Part shown: piece by piece, positions 1 through 5,180 of the stretch
Layout of the letters: every line of letters starts with the position of its first letter
Position numbering within the stretch: position 1 is the first letter of the stretch
Assembly (NCBI GenBank): GCA_031284185.1
Contig: JAITAJ010000239.1
Location: 1-8,831 of the forward strand
DNA: 8,831 bases
Reading direction: 5' to 3'
Source of the DNA: Accumulibacter sp.
GTDB taxonomy: Bacteria; Pseudomonadota; Gammaproteobacteria; Burkholderiales; Rhodocyclaceae
Made by a program: the position numbers and the translations under genes
The notes under the pieces: generated by a model
Database searches by the model: none
Seen by the model: the letters and a program-made list of their open reading frames with translations, nothing else
Told to the model about the DNA's origin: nothing

Positions 1-84
1 GTCTTCTGTCCTCTGTCCTCTCCAAATTCTGCCCCCGAGCGCTCGGTTTCTCTGTCTTCTGTCCTCTCCAAGTTCTGTCCTCTG
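1..84. repeat. Pyrimidine-rich repeat block around a GC palindrome
   Basis: Two pyrimidine-rich stretches (about 1-30 and 51-84) of TCTGTCYTCTGTCCTCTCCAA type flank the perfect palindrome CCGAGCGCTCGG (35-46), which is followed by TTT. Here both flanks have the same orientation, so they are direct repeats. The flanks are the reverse complement of the purine arms near 2399 and 2509, so this is another member of the family that fills the other spacers. The palindrome could end transcription entering from the left. The block is cut by the window edge, so its full size is unknown. Confidence 0.8.
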
Positions 85-146
85 GTTTGCGTGAACGCCT
101 GCTTGATGCAAGAATGGCGCCGCCCTTGATTTCCCGGAGACATGAC
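85..146. other. Leader region before the transporter genes
   Basis: This stretch between the left repeat block and the first candidate start codon holds a small CTTG-ATG-CAAG dyad and a GGAGA (136-140) placed six bases before the ATG at 147. I see no convincing -35/-10 pair here. If the operon has its own promoter, it lies in this stretch or inside the repeat block. Confidence 0.4.
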
Positions 147-239
147 ATGCGTACCCCGCTCGCCCCTCGGGACGGCCTGTGCCGGCAGGCGCCGGAATCG
201 GCCGGCCTCGGCGTGACTCGCGCCATCGGCGTCTCATGA
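147..239 (+). CDS. Possible 30-aa upstream ORF coupled to the binding protein
   Basis: The ORF reads from ATG 147 to TGA 237-239 and starts MRTPLAPRDG. It has a good Shine-Dalgarno site (GGAGA, 136-140) at a normal distance. Its stop overlaps the ATG of the binding-protein gene at 236 as ATGA, the usual arrangement for translational coupling. The binding-protein ATG has no clear ribosome-binding site of its own, so ribosomes finishing this ORF could start it. The peptide shows no recognisable domain and may have no function beyond being translated. Chance ORFs of this length are common at high GC, so this remains uncertain. Confidence 0.3.
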   Translation: MRTPLAPRDGLCRQAPESAGLGVTRAIGVS

Positions 240-2437
240 GCCGCGTCCGCCTGTCCGTCCTGCCGTGCCTCCTGTTGCTCGCCGCCTGTGGCGCCGGGCA
301 GAACGATCCCTACCCTTCCGGCGAGCGGGGCGGAAACATTCTCTATTCGGCCTTCACCGAGCGGCCCAGACACCTCGATCCGGCGCGCTCCTATTTCGAG
401 AACGAGTTCGTGATCACGACGCAGATTTACGAGCCGCCCTTGCAGTACCACTACCTGAAACGTCCGTACACGCTCATCCCCGCGACGGCGCGGACCGTCC
501 CCGAACCCGAGTATTTCGACGCGGCGGGGCAGCGTCTGCCCGCCGACGCGCCGCCGGAGGCGATACACCGCAGCGTTTACGAAATCCGCCTCCGTCCGGG
601 AATCCGCTATCAGCCGCATCCCGCGTTCGCCGTCGATTCCGATGGAAACCCCGTCTACGGCGATCTCGACGCGGCCAGGCTCGCCGGCATCGACACGCTC
701 GCCGATTTCTCGCGGACGGGCACGCGCGAACTCGTTGCCGACGACTACATCTACGAAATCAAGCGCCTCGCGCATCCGCGCCTGCATTCGCCGATCTTCG
801 GCATGATGGCCGCGCGCATCGTCGGCCTGAAAGAGCTGGGTGAAGCCTTGCGCGAGGCGGCGAAAGACCTCCCGGAAAACGCCTGGCTCGACCTCGACCG
901 CTTCCCGCTCGAAGGCGCGGCGCGGATCGACCGCCACACCTACCGCATCACGCTGGCCGGCAAATACCCGCAGTTCCGCTATTGGCTGGCGATGCCCTTC
1001 TTCGCCCCGGTGCCGCGCGAGGCCGACCGCTTCTACAGTCAGCCGGGCATGGCGGAAAAGAACCTCTCGCTCGACTGGTATCCGGTCGGCACCGGGCCGT
1101 ACCTCCTTGCCGAGAACGATCCGAACCGCCGCATGGCGCTTTCACGGAATCCGAACTTCCACGGCGAGACCTACCCGTGCGAAGGCGAGCCGGGCGACCG
1201 GGAGGCCGGTCTGTTGGCCGATTGCGGCAGACCGCTGCCGCAGATCGATCGCGTCGTCTTCAGCCGGGAAAAGGAAAGCATCCCGTACTGGAACAAGTTT
1301 CTTCAGGGCTATTACGACGCCTCCGGCCTCGCTTCCGACAGCTTCGATCAGGCGGTGCGCCTGGACGTCGACGGCGGCGTGCTGCTCTCCGACGAAATGC
1401 GGGCGCGGGGCATCCGCCTCTTGACCCGGATGCGCGCGTCGATCTTCTATCAAGGCTTCAACTTCCTCGATCCCGTCGTCGGCGGCGGCGGGAAGAACGG
1501 CGTCGGTCAGGCGCGGGCGCGCAAGCTGCGTCAGGCGCTGTCGATTGCCATCGATCAGGAGGAATTCATCTCGATTTTCCTCAACGGGCGCGGCGTCGCG
1601 GCCATGAGTCCCTTGCCGCCGGGGATTTTCGGCCACGACGAGGGAGAGGCCGGGATCAACCCCGTCGTCTACGAATGGCGCGACGGACAGCCCCGGCGTA
1701 AATCGATCGAAGCGGCCAAAAAGCTGCTGGCCGAGGCCGGCTGGCCCAACGGGCGCGACGCAAAAACCGGCGAGCCGCTGGTGCTCAACCTCGACACCAC
1801 GGGCGGCGGCGTGGACGACAAGCCGCGCAACGACTGGTTGACGCGCCAGTTTGCCAGGCTCGACGTTCAGCTCGTCATGCGGCCTTCCGACTACAATCGT
1901 TTCCAGGAAAAGCTGCGCGACGGCGTGGCGCAGATTTACTTTCTCGGCTGGAACGCCGACTATCCCGACCCGGAAAATTTCTTCTTTCTTTTGGCTGGCG
2001 GCGAGGCCAAGGTGCCGACCGGCGGCGAGAATATGTCGAATTACGTCAATGCCGAATACGACCGCCTGTTCGCCGAGATGAAGGACATGGACGACTCGCC
2101 GCGGCGGGCGGAAATCATCCGGCGACTGACGCGCGTCGCGCAGGAAGACGCGCCGTGGATCTTCGGCTTTCATCCGAAGGATTACGTGCTCGCCCATGCC
2201 TGGCTCCACAACCGCAAGCCGCACGACGTGGCGAACAATACGCTCAAGTACCAGCGTATCGACGTCACTGAACGCGCCCGGCTCCGGCGCGAATGGAACG
2301 CGCCGGTGTTCTGGCCGCTGGCGGTGATCGGCCTGGCGCTGGTGGCGGTCATCGTGCCGGCGGCGCTGGCGTATCGGCGGCGCGAGCGGCAGACGGTTTT
2401 CAGAGGACAGAGACTTGAGAAGACAGAAGACAGATAA
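236..2437 (+). CDS. ABC transporter solute-binding lipoprotein, peptide type (SBP family 5)
   Basis: Extracytoplasmic binding protein of a Dpp/Opp-type importer. It should bind peptides or a related solute in the periplasm and deliver it to the permeases encoded next. From ATG 236 the protein is 733 aa. It begins with a lipoprotein signal: a hydrophobic stretch ending in a lipobox with LAAC, lipidated Cys at residue 18. The family-5 fold follows, with the typical N-terminal lobe (ILYSAFTERPRHLDPARSY near residue 35) and a late segment with NADYPDPENFF. An in-frame GTG at 179 would add 19 Arg-rich residues before the signal and is less likely. The protein is longer than the usual ~530 aa. It ends with a predicted membrane helix (about 691-711) followed by RRRER, which places the C-terminus in the cytoplasm. 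The last 12 residues, FRGQRLEKTEDR (722-733), and the stop are encoded by the intergenic repeat. Ligand unknown. Confidence 0.93.
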   Translation: MSRVRLSVLPCLLLLAACGAGQNDPYPSGERGGNILYSAFTERPRHLDPARSYFENEFVITTQIYEPPLQYHYLKRPYTLIPATARTVPEPEYFDAAGQRLPADAPPEAIHRSVYEIRLRPGIRYQPHPAFAVDSDGNPVYGDLDAARLAGIDTLADFSRTGTRELVADDYIYEIKRLAHPRLHSPIFGMMAARIVGLKELGEALREAAKDLPENAWLDLDRFPLEGAARIDRHTYRITLAGKYPQFRYWLAMPFFAPVPREADRFYSQPGMAEKNLSLDWYPVGTGPYLLAENDPNRRMALSRNPNFHGETYPCEGEPGDREAGLLADCGRPLPQIDRVVFSREKESIPYWNKFLQGYYDASGLASDSFDQAVRLDVDGGVLLSDEMRARGIRLLTRMRASIFYQGFNFLDPVVGGGGKNGVGQARARKLRQALSIAIDQEEFISIFLNGRGVAAMSPLPPGIFGHDEGEAGINPVVYEWRDGQPRRKSIEAAKKLLAEAGWPNGRDAKTGEPLVLNLDTTGGGVDDKPRNDWLTRQFARLDVQLVMRPSDYNRFQEKLRDGVAQIYFLGWNADYPDPENFFFLLAGGEAKVPTGGENMSNYVNAEYDRLFAEMKDMDDSPRRAEIIRRLTRVAQEDAPWIFGFHPKDYVLAHAWLHNRKPHDVANNTLKYQRIDVTERARLRREWNAPVFWPLAVIGLALVAVIVPAALAYRRRERQTVFRGQRLEKTEDR

Positions 2438-2480
2438 ACCGAGCGCTCGGTTTCCCCTCCCTCACCCGGCGCGAAGCGTT
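2399..2480. repeat. Composite repeat unit 1 (purine arm + palindrome + hairpin)
   Basis: The unit has a 36-nt purine arm (2399-2434), the 18-bp perfect palindrome AAACCGAGCGCTCGGTTT (2436-2453), and a CTCACCCGGCGCGAAGCGTT segment (2461-2480) with a decayed GGCGC-GAA-GCG hairpin. The purine arm matches 2509-2544 at 34 of 36 positions; both differences are A/G. With unit 2 it forms a tandem duplication of about 109 bp. It overlaps the end of the binding-protein gene. Confidence 0.85.
2436..2453. terminator. Palindromic terminator-like element after the binding-protein gene
   Basis: AAACCGAGCGCTCGGTTT is a perfect 18-bp palindrome that overlaps the last two bases of the TAA stop. In RNA it can fold as a 7-bp stem with a GCGC loop, followed by UUU then CCCC. 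The short U run makes it a weak intrinsic terminator, which could lower expression of the permeases relative to the binding protein. The left repeat block carries the same core at 35-46. Confidence 0.5.
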
Positions 2481-2508
2481 CCAGAGGACAGAGTTCAGGG
2501 GACAGAGT

Positions 2509-2590
2509 TCAGAGGACAGAGACTTGAGAAGGCAGAGGACAGAAAAACCAAACGCTCGGTTTTCCGTCTTCATCCGGCGCGTAGCGCCGC
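2509..2590. repeat. Composite repeat unit 2
   Basis: This is the second copy of the unit at 2399-2480: purine arm 2509-2544, a decayed palindrome AAAACC...CGGTTTT (2544-2563), then CATCCGGCGCGTAGCGCCG with an intact 5-bp hairpin stem (2576-2588). The small differences in module spacing (109 then 108 bp) reflect one-base indels. Open reading frames across this spacer translate only repeat sequence and are not genes. Confidence 0.8.
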
Positions 2591-2621
2591 AAGCTCTTCT
2601 GTCTTCTGTCTTCTCAAATCG

Positions 2622-2659
2622 CTGTCTTCTGATTCTGTCTTCTGATTCTGTCTTCTGAT
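2622..2659. repeat. Three tandem 13-bp repeats (CTGTCTTCTGATT)
   Basis: Copies lie at 2622-2634, 2635-2647 and 2648-2659. All are identical over the first 12 bases; the last lacks its final T because the ATG of the permease follows. They occupy the ribosome-binding position and hold no Shine-Dalgarno sequence. Confidence 0.95.
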
Positions 2660-3640
2660 ATGTTCGCCTATCTTCTGCGCCGCCTCCTCTACGCGATCCC
2701 GATCCTGATCGGGGTGAATCTCATCACCTTCGCGCTCTTCTTCATCGTCAACACGCCGGACGACATGGCGCGTATGCAGCTCGGGGTGAAGCGCGTGACG
2801 CCGGAGGCGATCGAGAAATGGAAGGCCGAGCGCGGCTACGACAAACCCCTGTTCGTGAATACCGGCGCGGCGGGAATCGGCGTCGTCACCGAGACGATCT
2901 TCTTCACCAAGTCGGCGCGCATGGCCGTCGGGGACTTCGGGCGGGCCGAGGACGGGCGCGACATCGCGCGCGAAATCGCCTCGCGCATGGGGCCGTCGCT
3001 GGCCATCGCCGCGCCGACCTTCGCGCTCGGCCTGTTCGCGGCGGTGACTTGCGCGCTGCTGCAAGCCTTTTTCCGCGCCACACGGCTCGACTTCTGGGGC
3101 GTCGTGCTCTGCGTGGCGATGATGTCGGTCTCCGGCCTGTTCTACATCATCGGCGGTCAGTATCTCGTCAGCAAACTCTGGCGGCTGGTGCCGATCTCCG
3201 GCTTCGGCGAGGGATTGGACGCCTGGAGGTTCCTGATCCTGCCGGTGGTGATCGGCGTGATTTCCGGCATCGGTTCCTCGACGCGCTGGTATCGCGCGAT
3301 CTTCCTCGAAGAGATCGGCAAGGACTACGTGCGCACGGCACGCGCCAAGGGACTCTCCGAAACCGCCGTCCTGTTCCGCCACGTCCTGAAAAACGCCCTG
3401 ATCCCGATCCTGACCGGCGTCGTGGCGGTCATCCCGCTGCTCTTCATGGGTTCCCTGCTGACCGAATCCTTCTTCGGCATTCCGGGCCTGGGCAGTTACA
3501 CCATCGACGCGATCGCCGCTCAGGACTTCGCCGTCGTGCGCTCGATGGTCTTCATCGGCTCGGTGCTGTATATTGCGGGGCTGATTTTGACCGATCTCTC
3601 CTACACTCTCGTCGATCCGCGCATCCGCTTCGACCGATGA
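2660..3640 (+). CDS. ABC transporter permease, DppB/OppB type
   Basis: Inner-membrane permease of 326 aa forming one half of the translocation channel of a peptide-type importer. The N-terminus MFAYLLRRLLYAIPILIGVN is the hallmark start of DppB-like permeases, which fixes the ATG at 2660; an in-frame stop at 2630 leaves no ATG, GTG or TTG upstream. Membrane segments are seen near residues 10-31, 115-137, 147-170, 191-206, 250-270 and 294-315. The ATPase-contacting EAA loop is at 222-249, with DYVRTARAKGLSE. A late ESFFGIPGLG segment and the terminal TDLSYTLVDPRIRF are also typical. There is no Shine-Dalgarno site: the bases before the ATG are the pyrimidine repeat. The gene overlaps the next by ATGA, so the two permeases are probably co-translated. 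Confidence 0.95.
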   Translation: MFAYLLRRLLYAIPILIGVNLITFALFFIVNTPDDMARMQLGVKRVTPEAIEKWKAERGYDKPLFVNTGAAGIGVVTETIFFTKSARMAVGDFGRAEDGRDIAREIASRMGPSLAIAAPTFALGLFAAVTCALLQAFFRATRLDFWGVVLCVAMMSVSGLFYIIGGQYLVSKLWRLVPISGFGEGLDAWRFLILPVVIGVISGIGSSTRWYRAIFLEEIGKDYVRTARAKGLSETAVLFRHVLKNALIPILTGVVAVIPLLFMGSLLTESFFGIPGLGSYTIDAIAAQDFAVVRSMVFIGSVLYIAGLILTDLSYTLVDPRIRFDR

Positions 3641-5061
3641 CTTTCATGTCCGCGCTCCCCGTCCTGCTCTGGTCCGACGTCCTGATCTGGCTGCTGGCGC
3701 TGGCTGCCGTGGCGCTTGGCGTTCTCTCGCGGCGCGATCCGCCGTCGCGGGCGATCTGGCGGCGGGTCGGCGCGAACCGTCCGGGAATGGCGGCGGCGAC
3801 GTTTCTGGCGGCCTTCGTGCTGGTCGGCCTCGTCGATTCGCTGCACTACCGCCCACTTCTCGACGGCCCGCCCGGCCAGCCGGCGGTTCATGCCGTGGAA
3901 GTCCTCTCGGCGCTGGACGCCATTGCCGCGCCGCTGCGCCTGCGTCACGAAAAAACATATTCCGAACCGCTGGCGACGCGCGCCTATGCCAAGGAAACGG
4001 TGGAAGTCCGCGCCGCCGACGGCAGCGCGCGCGCGGCGCGTGATTTTCCGCGCCTGAAACACGGCGGCGCGCATCTGGGCAGCGATGAAGCCGAGCGTGG
4101 CGGCGACGTGCTGAAAAGAGTGTCGTCCGCCGTCCTTCTCGCCGTCGCGCTTTTCGCCGCGCTTGCGCTGGGAACGGCGCGTCTTCTGGCGCGCCGGGCC
4201 GGCAGCCGCGCCCGGCAGGCGTGGTCCGCGCTGTGGAAAGGAGAGACCGGATTTGCCTGGAACGCGGTGCTGATCGCGCTCGGCGTCCTGCTGCTGGTTC
4301 TGCTGCCGATTCTCGCGCTGTGCGGCGATTACCACGTCTTCGGCACCGACAAGGTGGGGCAGGACGTTTTCTATCAGATATTGAAGAGCGTGCGCACGGC
4401 GCTGGTGATCGGACTGGTCACCACGCTGGTGACCTTGCCGCTGGCGATCGGGCTGGGCATCCTCGCCGGCTACTTCCGGGGCTGGGTGGACGACGCGATC
4501 CAATACCTCTACACGACGCTCTCCTCGATTCCCGGCGTGCTGCTGATCGCCGCCGCCGTGCTGATGATGCAGGTCATCATCGACACCCACCCGCAATGGT
4601 TCGCCACCGCCGCCGAGCGGGCCGACCTGCGGCTGCTCTCGCTGTGTTTCATCCTCGGGTTGACCAGTTGGACCGGCCTGTGCCGTCTGCTGCGCGGCGA
4701 AACGCTCAAACTGCGCGAGCTCGAATACATCCAGGCGGCGCAGTCCTTCGGCGTCGCCGACCTCGCCATTCTCTGGCGCCACGTGCTGCCCAACCTGATG
4801 CACCTCGTGATCATTGCGCTGGTCATGGATTTTTCCAGTCTGATTTTGGCCGAAGCGGTGTTATCCTATGTCGGGATCGGGGTCGACCCGACGATGGTCA
4901 GCTTCGGCACGATGATCAACAGCGCGCGCATGGAGCTTTCGCGCGAGCCGGCGGTGTGGTGGTCGCTGGCTTCGGCGTTCGCCTTCATGTTCGCGCTGGT
5001 GCTTGCCGCCAACCTCCTGGCCGACGCCGTGCGCGAAGCCTTCGATCCGAGGGCGGGATGA
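3637..5061 (+). CDS. ABC transporter permease, enlarged DppC/OppC type
   Basis: Second channel subunit, 474 aa against roughly 300 for ordinary DppC/OppC. The C-terminal half is canonical: GTDKVGQDVFYQIL at 236-249 (the family's GTDxxGRD motif), the EAA loop at 361-386 with EYIQAAQSFGVADLAILWRH, then SYVGIGVDP and the final membrane segments. The N-terminal half is extra. It has a membrane helix at about 10-30, an OppC_N-like stretch at 40-68 (IWRRVGANRPGMAAATFLAA), a charged segment of about 90 aa (69-160), a further helix at 161-180, and another TM start at about 208-228. The start overlaps the stop of the first permease (ATGA); an in-frame ATG at 3646 is an alternative. The same frame stays open upstream inside the first permease gene, but that part is a shadow with no family match. 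Confidence 0.92.
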   Translation: MTFMSALPVLLWSDVLIWLLALAAVALGVLSRRDPPSRAIWRRVGANRPGMAAATFLAAFVLVGLVDSLHYRPLLDGPPGQPAVHAVEVLSALDAIAAPLRLRHEKTYSEPLATRAYAKETVEVRAADGSARAARDFPRLKHGGAHLGSDEAERGGDVLKRVSSAVLLAVALFAALALGTARLLARRAGSRARQAWSALWKGETGFAWNAVLIALGVLLLVLLPILALCGDYHVFGTDKVGQDVFYQILKSVRTALVIGLVTTLVTLPLAIGLGILAGYFRGWVDDAIQYLYTTLSSIPGVLLIAAAVLMMQVIIDTHPQWFATAAERADLRLLSLCFILGLTSWTGLCRLLRGETLKLRELEYIQAAQSFGVADLAILWRHVLPNLMHLVIIALVMDFSSLILAEAVLSYVGIGVDPTMVSFGTMINSARMELSREPAVWWSLASAFAFMFALVLAANLLADAVREAFDPRAG

Positions 5062-5091
5062 AAGAAGAGTATCACCACAAGAGGCTTCTTT
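5061..5091 (+). terminator. Weak hairpin after the permease genes
   Basis: AAAGAAG (5061-5067) and CTTCTTT (5085-5091) form a perfect 7-bp inverted repeat with a 17-nt loop, followed by ATTTTAT. The stem is AT-rich and weak, so it may only attenuate transcription, and it overlaps the possible promoter that follows. Confidence 0.25.
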
Positions 5092-5095
5092 ATTT

Positions 5096-5101
5096 TATAA
5101 T
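5096..5101 (+). promoter_or_regulatory. Consensus -10 box (TATAAT) before the chemoreceptor gene
   Basis: A perfect TATAAT lies in the only AT-rich spacer of the window, 80 bases before the chemoreceptor ATG. No good -35 is present; TCACCA at 5072-5077 matches TTGACA at only three positions, so an activator may be needed. I found no sigma-28 type motif, although many chemoreceptor genes use one. Confidence 0.45.
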
Positions 5102-5109
5102 CCCGAAAT

Positions 5110-5149
5110 GCGTAATTACTTACGCGACACTTTGGCATAGTTACGTAAC
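5110..5149. promoter_or_regulatory. Two TTACG-type palindromes, possible operators or 5' UTR hairpin
   Basis: GCGTAA-TTAC-TTACGC (5110-5125) is a 6-bp perfect inverted repeat with a 4-nt loop. GTTACGTAAC (5140-5149) is a perfect 10-bp palindrome. Both contain the TTACG/CGTAA half-site, with centres 27 bp apart. Counting from the TATAAT at 5096, they would lie just downstream of the transcription start, fitting a repressor site or an RNA hairpin. No known regulator is assigned. Confidence 0.4.
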
Positions 5150-5169
5150 ACGGCAACCCCTTTTTCGCT

Positions 5170-5176
5170 AGGGAGA
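5170..5176 (+). promoter_or_regulatory. Shine-Dalgarno site of the chemoreceptor gene
   Basis: AGGGAGA sits four bases before the ATG at 5181. It is the only strong ribosome-binding site before a main gene in the window and supports that start. Confidence 0.8.
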
Positions 5177-5180
5177 TCAC

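Larger units (their letters stand above)
2482..2659. repeat. Long inverted repeat ending at the permease start codon
   Basis: A purine arm (about 2482-2544) is the near reverse complement of a pyrimidine arm (about 2594-2659). Each is about 65 nt and built from 13-14-nt sub-repeats with a CAGARGACAGA core. Between the arms lie a decayed palindrome and a perfect GGCGC-GTA-GCGCC hairpin (2576-2588). In the + strand RNA most arm mismatches are G opposite U and so still pair. The long stem would end directly at the AUG of the next gene. Confidence 0.8.

Noticed and set aside
179..235. GTG start at 179 for the binding protein
   Set aside because: It would place 19 Arg-rich residues before an otherwise perfect lipoprotein signal; ATG 236 gives the Cys at residue 18 as expected.
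1142..2224. Long antisense ORF (360 codons) over the binding-protein gene
   Set aside because: It mirrors a clearly recognised protein on the + strand, has a composition typical of GC-rich shadow frames, and shows no domain.
2415..2645. 76-codon ORF in the first spacer
   Set aside because: It starts at a TTG and translates only the repeat modules (RGQRLEKAEDRK, then SVFCLL). This is typical of false ORFs in such repeats.
2399..2659. CRISPR array
   Set aside because: The repeats are adjacent 13-14-bp units and inverted arms without unique spacers of constant length, and no cas gene is present.
2818..3636. Upstream extension of the second permease frame
   Set aside because: This part overlaps the first permease gene in another frame, gives low-complexity Arg-rich sequence, and the family N-terminus starts near 3637.
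3601..4803. Antisense ORF of 400 codons over the second permease
   Set aside because: Shadow frame rich in Arg, Gln and His with no motifs; the + strand carries a canonical permease.
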